Source: Moniliophthora roreri
Taxonomy: Eukaryota; Basidiomycota; Agaricomycetes; Agaricales; Marasmiaceae
Assembly (NCBI GenBank): GCA_001466705.2
Contig: LATX02000210.1
Coordinates: 361,310 to 425,309, forward strand
Reading direction: 5' to 3'
DNA length: 64,000 bases
Below the pieces are notes generated by a model. It ran no database searches and was not told where the DNA came from. It saw only the letters and a list, made by a program, of their open reading frames with translations. The position numbers and the translations under genes were made by a program. Shown here piece after piece: positions 33,377 through 46,177 of this stretch (its first letter is position 1; the number at the start of each line of letters is the position of its first letter).

Positions 33377-36300
33377 ATGGAAGCTTTGTGAGTGTCGAAC
33401 TAGACTCCTTGGTCCCCACTGACTTGAATAGCCGCCAGAGACTGATGCAGCATGATTCCCAATTGTATCCAGAACTACAACGACCAAGTAAAAGCGTGCG
33501 TTTCTGACCTGTAGTATCGAGTCGTGACTCTGATTATTTCCAAATGCACAGAGCATCTCGTCTTCATCAGCCTCGTCCTCAGCGTCTTCAGCCTCCGCTA
33601 TATCTATATCTTCCGACTCCTCGTCGGGAACCGTGAACACGGCAACGGAATCCCCAGAGTTACGACAAAGTAAACCGCGTCCGAACACCATTATCATATC
33701 CTCTGACGAAGAAGAAGATGAAAACGATGAACAGCCACTTAGGAGTGCAATGCCACTGAAACCCTCCAATGTCGACAGATCAAACCTGCCGCCACCTTCA
33801 GCACACAAGTCCAAGTCAATGCCCCAGACTTCCGCATATTCTCCCAAATCTACTATGCATTACGAAACGCCACCTGTGCAACCTTCTCAATACAACCCCG
33901 GCACCTCAAAGTATTCGCCGTTTGTCGTTTCTGATGATGGGCCACGCGGTGAAGGCGAGGCAGTCAATGTTCCAGAATTCGCTCAAGACGCGTACACTTA
34001 CACGTCACCAGCGGAGGCGGAAAAGGCATTACGCGACCTCATGGGTGGTGCCATGAATGAGGATTCCGTGGAAGTGCACTTTGATGAGAATGATGCAATT
34101 GTAAACGGATTTAAGGATGACATTCGTCTCCTGCCTCATCAGATTGTTGGAAGGAAATGGATGAAGGAAAGGGAGGACCCAAAGATGAAGAGATTTGGTG
34201 GCATTTTGGCTGACGATATGGGGTGAGGTTATCCTGATCAGTTCCCTACAATGGCATGATGCTCACATACTCCAGTCTCGGTAAAACGATACAGACCCTG
34301 ACTCGCATTGTAGAGGGAAGACCTAAGAAGAGTGACAAAGAGGACGGATGGTCACCAACGACATTGTGAGTTGTCCTGTTTGTGCGCGTTGATATACGTA
34401 CTCAATATTGTTATGAAGGGTGGTCTGCCCCCTAGCGCTTGTTGGCCAATGGGCAGACGAGATTAAGAAAATGGCAAATGGTCTCAACGTGATCAAGCAC
34501 CAAGGTCCCTCGCGGACGTCCAGTACGTCGCAAGGTCTTTAGCTGTTCACCTTTCTTAATTGGTTATAGATCCACACGAACTTAGGAACGCTCACGTCGT
34601 TGTCACAACCTATGACACTCTCAAGTCCGAACATGCGTCTTTCAATCCTCCAGTCAAAGAGGCCAAGGCGCCACCAAAGTCTAAAGCGAAGAAACCGGCT
34701 GAAGATGATCCCGACGATTCTAGCTCGGAGGGTGAACATTTCGGTCGAGCGCTGAAGAAGAATACAAAGGCGAAGGGTAACTCCGGGAAAGGAAAGACAA
34801 AGGATGCCTTGTTCAGAGTTCGGTGGTTCCGTGTGGTTCTCGGTCGGTTTCTATACGGTTCTCATCGTGACCCATTATTGACTCGACTAACGCAGATGAG
34901 GCGCATAACATCAAAAACCGAAATACTAACGGGGCAAAAGCTTGCTACGAGCTAGAGGCCAAGTTTAGATGGACACTAACTGGCACACCCATGTAGGTTT
35001 CGTGTAGTTTTGCCGGACGTATAGCTAAAAGCAGACACTTCTCTCTCTCAAGGCAAAATGACGTGACGGAGCTCTTTTCATTGCTGAAATTCCTACACAT
35101 CAAGCCCTTCAACGACTGGGAGCGTTTCAATGAACAGATAGCGAAGCCGGTTAAAAGTGGACGTGGTACAAACCGGGCAATGAAACGTTTACAAGTATGA
35201 CACTTGTCGTGCAAATCATATTCGTGGCTAAGGATATTATTTCAGGTCGTCCTTAAGCAGATTATGCTCCGTCGACGGAAGGACGATACGATGAATGGGA
35301 AGAAACTGATAGAACTTCCCAAACGCAAGATCAATATTGTCTCTTGCCCGTTCTCCGCCTCCGAGCAACATTTCTATTCCGAGTTGGAAGGGAAAATGGA
35401 AAAAGTTCTCGACAAGCTGAACCAAGATGCCCAGGCGGTTGGAAAGAGCGCCAATTATATGAGCGTTTTGCTGTTGCTTTTGAGGTTGCGGCAAGGTATA
35501 TTGTCTGTCAGTGTAGCTCTGTGTAGGTTGACGCGATTTGCATTACAGCGTGTAACCATCCCATTCTCGTCTCGAACGACTACAAGACTGACTTGGACGC
35601 GGTTGAGTCGAGAGCAGCCAAGGCTAACAGCGATGCCGACGCCGACGCGGATGACCTTGTGGCGGCATTCGGACAGCTTGGTGTTACTCGCAAGTGCCAA
35701 GTCTGCACGTCAGAGTGAGTGTGCCACCTTCCTCATCATTTTCTTCAAGCTTATCTAATGCATACACCTGCAGATTGACCTCCAGTAACTTTTCTGGGAA
35801 ACTTGAAGGGCAGTGTGACGAGTGCGCGACTCTGACCATCGAAGCGAAGAGCCAAATTTCTGCTGGAGGTGACTCGGCCAAGATCCGCAAGATCCTGGAG
35901 TTGTTGGAGGACGTTGATGAGAGGTCTCGTAAGGCTGATAAGACCATTATATTCTCGCAATTCACGAGTATGTTGGATTTAATTCAACCGTTCTTGCGGG
36001 ACCGCGGTTGGAGGTTTGTTCGATGTAGGTGCTTTCACATGGTCCGCAATGTCTTGTTGTTCACCGCTTAACTCGTAGATGATGGAACGATGAAGCCTCC
36101 CGAGCGAGAAGCAACTCTACGCACAATCAAATCGGATCCTGACGTGCGAGTGATTTTAATCTCTTTCAAAGCGGGAAGCACAGGTATGTTGTCTCCGTCT
36201 TTTTTTTTTTTTTTTTAAATCGTTGCTGTTGGAGAAAACCAGTTAAATCCGTTTGCAGGCTTGAATTTGACAGTGTGCAATAATGTCATTCTCGTCGACT

Positions 36301-36614
36301 TGTGGTGGAATCCTGCTCTAGAAGACCAGGCATTCGACCGGTCCCATCGTTTTGGGCAGACCAAAGACGTGAACATATACAAGCTTAAGGTTGATGAGAC
36401 AGTGGAGGACCGTATCCTAGAGGTGAGCACTGATGTATTTCTTCGGTTTTCGGCAAGTTGGCTAAATGTGTTTGGACAGCTGCAAGAGAAGAAGCGCGAG
36501 CTGGCACGCGCAGCGTTAAGCGGTGACAAGATCAAGAACATGAGATTGGGCATGGAAGACTTGCTGGCACTATTCCGACCAGGCAGAGACGATGGAGACG
36601 ACGAAGACGATTAA
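33377..36614 (+). CDS. SNF2-family ATPase, ULS1/RIS1-like
   Basis: 840-residue Swi2/Snf2 DNA translocase. Fourteen exons: 33377-33387 (11 nt, MEAF), 33432-33495, 33552-34222, 34276-34365, 34419-34522, 34570-34842, 34896-34992, 35053-35194, 35246-35495, 35549-35714, 35774-36024, 36079-36183, 36259-36422, 36480-36614. A Ser/Asp-rich leader with [20 protein letters not shown] and [11 protein letters not shown] (SUMO-interaction-like) is followed by [88 protein letters not shown] and [12 protein letters not shown]. Between helicase motifs III and IV lies CQVC...CDEC (35698-35829), a two-pair cysteine island where RAD5/ULS1 relatives carry a RING. ULS1 (S. pombe Rrp1/Rrp2) removes SUMO-marked or Rad51-bound proteins from DNA. 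Confidence 0.85.
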
Positions 36615-37490
36615 GAAGTGGAGTATCTGCCGCGTGGATTTTTCAGTGGACGTGACTACCCCCATCATGATTTTTCACTTTTTCTTGACTACTGTACCCG
36701 GAGCTACTTTCCAGCTCGCACGTGTGGATCGCGCAAAACACGAACATTATCGATGATATTTATTCCTTGGCACATTTACTGTATCCAGGAGCCGTAATAT
36801 TCACGACTGTTATTCGACGCTTGCCGAAAGCCAAAGAGCGATCAGAAAGGCACCACTTTCATCCCTATTTTTCGATTTCATAGACAGGGTTGGGGCAGAA
36901 ATATTTAGTTTATTGAACCGACCCTCCCGCTGTCGTACTCAGGCTAACTTACATACATTTAAGCGATGTCATCCAATTCGACAAGCAAGGCCAAACCCGT
37001 CGACTTTGAACCATATCCACTTCGCCGAGACGCCGACCCGACTCTTTCACTCGTGTGTCATGCATAGCTTCTACCTCCTTTGACGGCCTTAATCAAGATC
37101 TTGTAGGTTTATTAGTCCAAGGAATAACATGTCACTGGCGTCACTGGCAGCAACTACTTAGGTCTTACAGACCAACAGTGGCGTAATCGTCATTTTTCTT
37201 CTTCTGATCAATCAGACAGTAACCGGAGCAGATCTATCCTCGCACTTTATGGTTGCTTCTTGGAAAACCCATCCACCCTTGCTAATCAATGATTTTTCTC
37301 TGAATTGAATGGAATATTCGTCAGATGTACCGTGTTTCCAGGTAGATCTATTCACGGGAATCAATAGGGAGAAAACAAGCGTCCACTGAAATCTACCGAG
37401 CCGATATTTTCGTTTCCTATTTGAACAGTTCGCCTGTCAAGGAAGATTCAAAACCCCGTTTCTTCCCCCGACTCACACAGGGTTTTCAAG
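36615..37490. other. Intergenic, no gene seen
   Basis: About 880 bp between tandem plus-strand genes. There is a C/T-rich stretch just before the next ATG (37450-37480), typical of fungal promoters. No ORF, RNA gene or repeat is supported. Confidence 0.55.
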
Positions 37491-39651
37491 ATGGCTGAAG
37501 CACCATGCACGCTCAACGTCCCTCCTCTCGATACAACGGTCCGTTATGCCTCGTTCCGAAACTTCCGGTGAACTGACGGAACCCTTCATTCACTTTCTTT
37601 AGATGGGCGCGTTATTCGTCGGAGTGTCGTAAGTTTCCGCTATTCAGAGTCAAGGGAGACTGCGAACTAACACTGTCCTTCCCTTAGTGCTGCGGGAGCG
37701 TGAGTCGCATTTCGTCCATGAAACACCCTTCAAGTGATGAGCGAGGAACCGATAGGCTATGGGGCATAACGAGCATGCAAACGTACAACTATTTCCTGGT
37801 GCGCAAACACTTATAATCTTTCGTCAAAGTCACTAATCTCACCATCTCGTAGCAATACTTCAAAGTGGACCGTCCAGCTCTCAACATTATGGTCGGCGTT
37901 GTCTAGTGGGTCCTTGGTCGTGTGCAGCAATGTCTCCCCTTCTCTGATCCGATTTTAGTGCTTTGGACACGACTCATCAAATCATGCTCTCCCATCTACT
38001 CTATGAATATCTCGTCACGGGCTGGGGCAAACCCGTCGTTTTGGGTAATTTGCTTTGGTGAGTAAGCCACTTTGGCTGTTTATCGTCAACTTCTGAACGA
38101 GTCTCGGCCTTACAGGAGTGTATTGGTAAGTGACCCACCGTGTCCCTGGTGTCCGATGCTCATAAAATACAACGCAGATGATGGTCCTCCTAACTGTGAG
38201 TAAAAGTTACTCCTAAACTGAATTCTTGGCTGATTGTAATCCAAGGCACTTATTGGATTGATTGTCCAAGCGTAAGCAGGCACCCCTTAGGTCTCCGTTC
38301 ATTTGACGCATTATGGTGATTAGATTCCTGATCTACCGGGTTTGGGTTTGTAAGTCCTTCCTTGTCCTCAGGCATTCATCTGGCAATACTGAGCAGAATC
38401 CACCCTGCAGTGAGCCGCAACAACATACCCGTCGTAGTGATACTCGTACGTTGACGTGCTGCCACCCTCCCCAGAAAGTGGCTCACAATACCTGTACAGG
38501 CACTCCCAGTTCTCGGATTGTTCGGCTGTACAATGGGTATGTACACTGCCTTCTCCATTCCTCAATCACATACTCACAATCATCTCAGCATATTTCGGGA
38601 TAGCGTGAGCACCTAGGCTCTCGGAATAACCAGACTCAAAATTAACCTTCACGGTAGATGGCCTACGTTCACCACTTTTGCAGACCTGGCTAAAGTTGCC
38701 GTAAGTAAATTTACTGACAGATTGGCGGGTGTATTTGGTATGACGCTGCATGTTTAGGCATTATCCCGTTCAGTGAATGTCCTTGGCGCAGTAAGTGACG
38801 TCGCCATCGCCATTGCACTCTGCTGGTAATATTCGTTATCTCTTTTCATTCTAAGATTTTTCTAATCTATTGTCATAGGTACTTATGGAAGTCGAAATCA
38901 GGGATCAAGCGGACTGACGCTATCATGGACCGTCTGATCCTTTTCTGCGTGAGGACCGGATTGCTCACAACGTACGTACCCTCTGGTTCCCGTTCGTCGA
39001 GATATGCTGACGTAGGACGTTAATCACAGACTTTGTGCCATTTGTTCGCTCATTACTGTAAGGCTGAAAGATTCAATTAGCGCTGACGTCCAGTATCTGA
39101 AACCCAGCCATCTAGATATCCGCTCTCCCGAATACCTTTGTCTACATTTGTTTCTATTCCACGCTGGCTCGTTGTGAGTAGAATATCCGCCTGTTGGCAA
39201 AACCAATCTGACATCTCCACTTTAGTCTACTCATTCTCACTCCTTGCGACGTAAGTTGTCCTAAGCGTTTCGCTTTGATGCCGATTCTGATTAATTTTCC
39301 GTTTCGACTGTAGCCTAAATGCGCGCTCTGATCTGAGGAGACAAAACGTTAATGGCTCCTCCTTCGCCACTTCTTTAACACTGGATCCCAACTTCAACTC
39401 GCAAAGCACTTCTTGGTCCCGTCCCACGGGAACAGATTCCAATGTGGTCAGTCTTAAGATCCTTGGTAGTCTCGTTCACTGACTGGACCAATGCCATCTT
39501 GTAGCGCAACATCATGATCAAGCAGGACGTGGAGACTATTATTTCGAATGAATATGAGATGAAGGTATGTTTGATTCACGGTACTGCTTGATATGCTACT
39601 TAACGTCAACCAAATCGACAGCCGAAAAGCGGCTACTCAGAGAGTGTTTAG
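37491..39651 (+). CDS. DUF6534-type seven-helix membrane protein
   Basis: 328 residues in 22 exons: 37491-37538, 37603-37628, 37688-37699, 37756-37798, 37853-37905, 37959-38057, 38116-38125, 38178-38195, 38247-38272, 38324-38349, 38411-38445, 38500-38536, 38589-38604, 38658-38700, 38758-38825, 38879-38971, 39016-39043, 39116-39173, 39226-39250, 39314-39446, 39505-39564, 39622-39651. The joined protein has seven hydrophobic helices with family hallmarks: MGALFVGVSAAGALWGITSM, QTYNYFLQYFKVDRP, ALDTTHQIMLSHLLYEYLV, RVWVLSRNNIP, RTGLLTT and a LARFYSFSLLATLNAR end. This family is expanded in mushrooms and has no known function; a receptor or transporter role is speculation. Ten exons are shorter than 30 nt. 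Confidence 0.85.
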
Positions 39652-40255
39652 AGGAACGGTGTACTCGTTGCCAAGTGTCCGGTAGTTCGGGCGCATGCTG
39701 TATCAAAAGGATGTGTAGAGATACTGGGTGGTTTTTGAATTGTTTTTATTGCTTAATATCATGTGGACGGCCATGGACTGTGACTTGAGCCAGAAACCCG
39801 GAACATGAGATTCTTGAGAAAGCGCATGTGCGTCTAGAAACCAGTTGCAGGGCGGAGATGCTCTATGGAGTTGTGCGGGGTAATGTAGTTTTGTCCTTAA
39901 TCAGATTTACTTGAATTTTTTGCAAACCTTCTAGAGGCATGGCATACGGAGCTGGGGGCTGAAGGATATACACACAGAGAGCACTCGACTACTTCAGTCG
40001 GTCGTAGCAAAGAACGGTCGATGGTCGCGCATATTAGTGGCTGCAAAGGATCAGCAGAACACTGTAGCTGTTTGGTCCATGCTGGCCGCTTACGGTTTAG
40101 CCTCGGCCTGTTCCCACGCTCACCTTTTCTTATGTTCCTCCAAGTCCCACCCTAGGACTTCTACTATTACTTAACATTTCTCCGGAACGGACGGGAAACG
40201 ATGGATTTATGATTCTCTAAAGTATCGGATCGTCAGCAAAGCCAACACCAGAAAT
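39652..40255. other. Intergenic, no gene seen
   Basis: About 600 bp between two plus-strand genes. It holds the DUF6534 gene 3' end and the EST1-like promoter. Confidence 0.55.
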
Positions 40256-43200
40256 ATGGCAGATCAACCTTCTACTATTGCTAGGTACGCTCAAATTTTG
40301 GTTCAGCTGCTCATGATTCACTACTTTTCTCTTCAGGGAAGCAAAAAGTATTAATCAAAGTGTGAAGGAACTGTTGAAAAACAGAGAACCTTTTGACAAG
40401 GAGTTAGATTTCCAGAGGAAAAAGTGAGCGGTTGCTAGTACTAATCACTTCAAGTCTTGTACTGACACCAATGCTCAACAGCCTCAGAAGAAGATATCTT
40501 AGTCTCTTACTCGTTCATCCCTATGCGAATGAATCGAAAGATGCGGAGACCCGATTATGGATGGAGACTTCTCATGCCTTCATCGCTTCATACAAACAAC
40601 GCATATCTCACCTCGATCGAGCCATCCAACGTCAACAGCACCAACGGTCTCAGCAAGGTGCTCAGACAGCACATCAGAATCAACGCGGTCATGGACCAGT
40701 AGAGCACAGGAAGATTGTTCAGAGATTTCGCCAGTTTCTCGCAGAGGAGGAGAAGTTTTGGACACAACTCGTCGTTCGTCTCCGCCGGTCTTTCGATCTC
40801 AATGAAGCACACCAGGTACTCGTGAACCTTAAGCTCATAACAGAAGATATCGATAATGCCGCATCCAACGGCGAGCCCCTACACAATGGAGGACGAAATC
40901 ATTTCCAGTTTCCGCCGCTCTCCGAAGATCCAGCCGCATTGATTCCCAAAACCGACGCTCAGCGGGAAAGCAGAATGGAAACTCTCAGTAAGGCGTTGAC
41001 TTGTCTCGGGGACATTGCTCGATACAGGGAGCAATATAATGAAGCTGGTGGGCGCCCTAAAGCTGGATACGAGGACCATTCTGGCCCGGGCGGGAGAAGG
41101 GCCCGTTCAAGACGTGGAGGAGGAAGAGGAGGAGCGGAAGTTCCCATTGATATACCTCGGCCGCGCAACTACGAGAAGGCGAAGCATTGTTATGAACAGG
41201 CAAAGCTTTTGGTTCCGCACGAGGGTAATCCATCACATCAGCTGGCCATCTTAGCCTCATATCAAAAGGATATGTTTACATCATTGGTCCATTACTACCG
41301 GGCACTCTGCGTGCGGCATCCGTATGATTCTGCCTCTGAAAATATCCATACGGTCTTGCATAAAGCATTGGAGCAGTTGAACGCAAAACGTGGGGATGAA
41401 GCACAGCGGAACTTGGCTGATGAGGTGCCCAAGATCAGGATTGAGGCGTTCAAAAAGAGGGTCGTTGCACTGCATGCGTTGTATCGGGTAGGCTTGGAAG
41501 AGTGAGTAGAACCAATTACATGTTTCATGAAAAACTCACGCCGAGACGTATTACAGAAACGACGCATTAACCAACAGAGAGGCCCGAGAAATATCTACAA
41601 ACTTTTATACCCTTGTGTCGGAACGACATCTTCCCGACGACTTCATCGTGCAAGTCATCATACTCTCTCAAGCTGCGCTGTGGAAGCACCGTATGATTCG
41701 CGACACCCCAAAGATCGGCAAGAACGGACGTGAAGCTTTAGGCACCGATTTGCCTAGCGCCGTCATTGAAGCCCGACTCTTCACGCACGTTCTTTCACTT
41801 CATCGTGCCCTTCTAGAAGTAGGCATTGAGCAGTTGCGAGAACCTGCCCCACTTGGTCCCGACGACGACTTGGCCCAGAGAATTGTGGTCGAGTTCAGGC
41901 GAACTCTCCCTGCCTTGAGAATAGCGAGCAAATGGTTACTTGCCAACTTCAAGCTTGTGATGCAAGATCCAGAGTCGTTGGGAATTAGATCTGGGAAAGG
42001 CAGGAAGGAGAAAGCAAGCAATGGCAAGACCAGCGGGCGTATCAGTGCGACGTCCTCTGAGACTATTACGTTTTGGGAGAAATACGCAGAGTTCCTTAGG
42101 GCTCTCGCAAGAGCGTTTCCCATGAACAAGTTACCGGATCTGCCATTCCCGCTGGCAGAGGATATCGAGATGAGAGGTTTTCTACCGCTAAGGGGGATGC
42201 TGGATTGGAACAAAGAGGAGCATGTGGAAAAGACTGGAACAAATGGTGCATCTCAAGACGTAGACCACGAAGACGTGCCGACAGAGGAGAAGGAAGTGCA
42301 CCCGAACGTTCTGCTACTGATGAGGATCAAGGATCTTTTGAAGGACGCGATGTCCCTGATCGAGATGGAGGTAAGCGCCAATTCATTGTCACATTCCAAA
42401 ATACTAATCAGATCTAGAATTCTCCGTTGGCACTGTATGGTAATCGATTTATGCTGAAAGGCGTCGAAGCCCAGGCGCAACCCGTACCTTTCGGTGATCC
42501 AACGCGGCTCGAGGACCTAGAAGATGATACCGACGATATACTGAACGAGGTGATGGATCCTGAGCAGGATTCTCTGACTGAAGCAACGTCTAATGACGAT
42601 CCTATCCGAGAAGCGTTTAAGCATCTTGATGAGGGGGACGAAGAAGACAAAATTGTGTGGGATCCAAGGTGTGTTCACTCAGACGGCATCAATGATCACG
42701 GCTCCTCATGAACCTTTTTTCGTTCTCGTGTCAGGGCATCTCCGGTCACATCACCTCTAGTCGCTGGCACATCCCCAGCACCAGATAACATATCGCCTGT
42801 GTCTCGAAACCCCGGCAACGCGAGCCCAGTGCACATCTCGTCCCCACGATCGTTCGGCATCCCTACCCGCACTTCACCTCCTCAGCAACCCGTATCACCA
42901 CAAAGAATCCTGCCTAGCCAATCCCCCACGAAGCCTGCGAAAAGGGCGTCTCCTATGACCATGACGACTGCAGAGGACTTGTTAAATGGGTTCATGAACA
43001 GGGACAGCCCAACTTCTCGAACAAGTACATCCAGAACGACGTCAGATCCACTGGCTTCTTCCACGCCTCTTCTATTTGGTGGCGATCGTCCCGGAAGCAG
43101 TATTTGGTCAGCGTCGGAACATGAACAGGCCTCTATGCGAATTGCTGCTAGCAATCCACAGCTTGGCCCTTCTACGTCTCCACAAGTCCGTGCCTATAAT

Positions 43201-43707
43201 CAACCACATCTACCCCATGATGTCCGTTTGAGAACATTATCCCAAGGACAGTCGAGCTGGTCGCATTCCGATCTTACGACAAGCGTCTCGCATCCGTTGC
43301 CTAGTCACTTCGCTCAGACACCATCGATGTCTACATCGCTGTCTGCTGGAGGACAGCATCGCCGTGTGCCATCTTCGTCAGTCACGGCGCAGTTGTTCCC
43401 TGACCTCGTTCGAAATCCCGGGATATCGGATTTTGGATACGGTGATCCCATCCAGGGTCAACAAATAATCCATGATTCTACAGAATCTCACCTCGTACAT
43501 CCTTCATACACTGGTACCGGTCAGAGACCCCCGTTCGGTCTTGCTAACAATATCTATGATTCTGCCTCGTCTCATCAACCGAATTACGAGATGCATGGTG
43601 ACCTGCAACATCTGAATCAACATACTCGGCATCTCTCCTTGCACGATCCAAGGAATTCGCAGAGTTTCATCCCGGGAATGTCATCGATCTGGGGTAGTGC
43701 AGGGTAG
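40256..43707 (+). CDS. EST1/SMG7-like protein
   Basis: 1,057 residues from exons 40256-40284, 40337-40423, 40482-41501, 41557-42370, 42418-42668 and 42735-43707. The N-terminal region (residues ~40-130) matches the EST1 14-3-3-like/TPR domain: RLWMETSHAFIASYKQRISH. The central helical repeats include KHCYEQAKLLVPHEGNPSHQ, LAILASYQKDMFTSLVHYYR and ALCVRHPYDSASENI, which is the hallmark EST1 DNA/RNA-binding region. The family acts in telomerase recruitment (Est1) or nonsense-mediated decay (SMG5/6/7). No PIN domain follows, so SMG7/Est1 is more likely than SMG6. The last ~330 residues are Ser/Pro/Gln-rich and disordered. An RGG-like patch (GRRARSRRGGGRGGA) near 41090-41135 may bind RNA. Confidence 0.85.
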
Positions 43708-44476
43708 TCCGAATCTGATGGCTTCAGAAGTAATATTCTAGTTTCACGTCGTTCGGGTGATCCCCCTGGATAGCTCGTTATCTGACGAACTCAAACATGG
43801 CACGATACAAATCGTTTGCCTTCAGTAACCGCGGGACTAAGTGTAGCATCTTCTCGGACAGTCATGATCCAGTAGTAGAGGTTCCATCCAATCTATAGCC
43901 GTTCGCAGGTTTTGTTGGATGAGAAGATCACATTGTTGCGTTGCTCAACACGTAGCCATACTCTATCGTTCTGTCTCCTGCTGTCATTGTTTTCATCAGT
44001 CATTTCTTTCTCTCTGTAATATCACGTATGGTTCCCATCTGTGCATTCTTTGTTGATGTTGTCTATTATTTCCAGCCATATTTCTTTCTTCTCCCAAACT
44101 CACGTGCAGAGGGTTCCCATCATTTTCTAGTACAAAATGTTCGGACTTTTGTCGTTGGTAACGTTCAGCATTAGTATTCAGATGTTCAGATCGAGTCAAT
44201 GTACCGGTAAAAAAAGGTGACAGGCCCGTGCGAGTGCTCGGCGACGAGTCCCAGATTCGGGGCTCCAAGCCGGCCCGTCTTCTCCTCCTCACCAACTCCC
44301 ATCTCTTAACTGTACACGAGATGCCTCCCGAGTGTTTCTCGGAATTTACAACAGGCATATGATTCAGACTACCATGAGAGAGTCGAGAGACTCCACATGG
44401 TTAAAGAGAGCCTGGATAAACTTCAGTAACTTAAAAGGGCTCGGGGCCAGAACCTGAATAATTTGAGTCGCCCAGT
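43708..44476. other. Intergenic, no gene seen
   Basis: About 770 bp. A minus-strand open frame at 43996-44358 has no recognisable domain. It contains a GC-rich patch next to an A-run (44209-44215), which I considered and rejected as a Pol III gene. Confidence 0.5.
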
Positions 44477-46177
44477 ATGCTGAAGTTGCTAGGTCTCGTC
44501 TTCGTTCTGGTATTTCAAGCTCTATCTGCTCTAGGATCTCAGAATCCAATTAAGGCATCTGATGGTTCAGATCCATTCATGGTGTGTCTATAGTTCTTCA
44601 TGTCTTCTCGCGATGTTGGAATTCATCTGATCTCTAGGTCTATCATGAAGGATACTACTGTGAGTGGTTCTCTCATATAGTGAAACTTTTAATCTCAAGC
44701 TCAGATAGACTTGACAACAACTACATGGAATAATATTCAGTTGACTCGCGCTACAACCATTGCCGGCCTCAAGACTGCGACTCCCAAGGTCATCTGGACA
44801 GATAGCACGTCTTCCAGGTGCTGTAACATGTGTCAGCATTAATTTACATCTTTGCTCGGCCATTGCTGACTTTTGAATAGGGGCCCCGGAGATTCACTGG
44901 TAGAATATTTGCAAAACTCTGACTGAACAAGGCTGCATGCTCACATGTCAATCCAGGCAATCCAAAGAAGGATCCTGGTATATGTGGGTTTGAAGTCACG
45001 ATTGCCCCACTGAGCCGCCGTCTCTGACCTTTCTATTTTAGCTATTATACGGCTGGTACCAGTGGAACGTTCGACAATCAGAGGTTACATGTTCTAAAAG
45101 GTTCATCGAACACCATCTGGGACTCTACCTGGAGTTATGCTGGTATGAGTATCACCTCATAAATATTATTGTCCTAATTGTCCACCATTCCAGGCAGGAT
45201 AACCATTCCCAACCGAGATGTCTGGGCTATCGATGCCACTATACTCATTTTCGGCGAAACTCGATACCTTGTCTACTCCAGCTGGGATGGAGATAGTCAG
45301 TCTCACCCTTGCCCTATTTCAACTTGCTGACCTATTCATTTTCTAGACCAATGTCTGTGGATTTCGTGCGTTTCTTGAAATACTCGTGTCAATTTGTCTT
45401 GTACTCATCCCCCGTCTAGTCAGATGAATAGTGCGACAACCGTCGGCAACAGCGTGAAAATTTCTACCCCGACATTGTCTTGGGAACGTATAGGAGCTAA
45501 TGTCAATGAAGGACCTGGTATGTGCGTACTTTCTCTGCCTGCTAGCGATGCTCAGATGACCCTATTGCAGCTGCACTATACCACGGCGGTCGTACTTTCA
45601 TCGTTTATTCGGCGTCTAATTGCGCCGGAACCGGATATTCCCTCGGAAGACTTGAACTTACAGGATCCAATCCTCTCAGTGCTAGCTCATGGACCAAGTA
45701 TGGTAGCCCAATCTTCACAGGTGCGAATGGGTAAGTGAACATACATAATTTCTTCTGGAGGCGCAGCTAATTTTGTTCACAGGAATAACGAGGTCAGAGC
45801 TGGCCCAAGTTGAAGCGCAACATATATTGACATTATAGAAAACTCTAGCCCGGGCACAACGCATTCTTCCAGAGTGCTGGCGGTAATCAGATCTGGAATG
45901 TGTGTGTGCCTACTTCATCCATTCGACACTGACTGACGTATGGGTTGGTTTATAGGTGTATCATGCATCTTCCACTGTCCCTTCTACATGCGATGGCAAG
46001 CGATATACAATGGTGCAACGTGAGTGTCGGTTTTGAGTCTTACTCGAATCTTATTTGCTGAATTAGTGTCCGATTTAGCCGTGAACTGGAATTCGGACGG
46101 CACACCGAATTTGGGCAGCCCCAGAAGTAAGACTGAAAACATTTCGGAACCTGTCTGACGTATTAGGGCTCGAATGA
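44477..46177 (+). CDS. Secreted GH43-family glycoside hydrolase (arabinanase/arabinofuranosidase type)
   Basis: 323 residues in 15 exons: 44477-44581, 44638-44659, 44709-44831, 44881-44899, 44957-44983, 45042-45142, 45194-45295, 45347-45365, 45420-45517, 45571-45730, 45783-45792 (10 nt), 45849-45899, 45956-46019, 46067-46126, 46167-46177. Residues 1-21 form a signal peptide (LLGLVFVLVFQALSALG). The five-bladed propeller motifs are in place: SDPFMVYHEGYYYLTTTT (base Asp), MWAPEIHW, YYTAGTSGTFDNQRLHVL, DVWAIDATIL (pKa-tuning Asp), NEGPAALYHGG (acid Glu), IVYSASNCAGTGYSLG and EPGHNAFFQSAGGNQIWNVY. GH43 enzymes release arabinose or xylose from plant cell wall. It looks intact, though several junctions rest only on frame and motif. 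Confidence 0.82.

Noticed and set aside
44209..44300. GC-rich segment followed (on the minus strand) by a T7 run, like a Pol III transcript
   Set aside because: No A/B boxes and no cloverleaf; the repeated GGCCCGT is a direct, not inverted, repeat.
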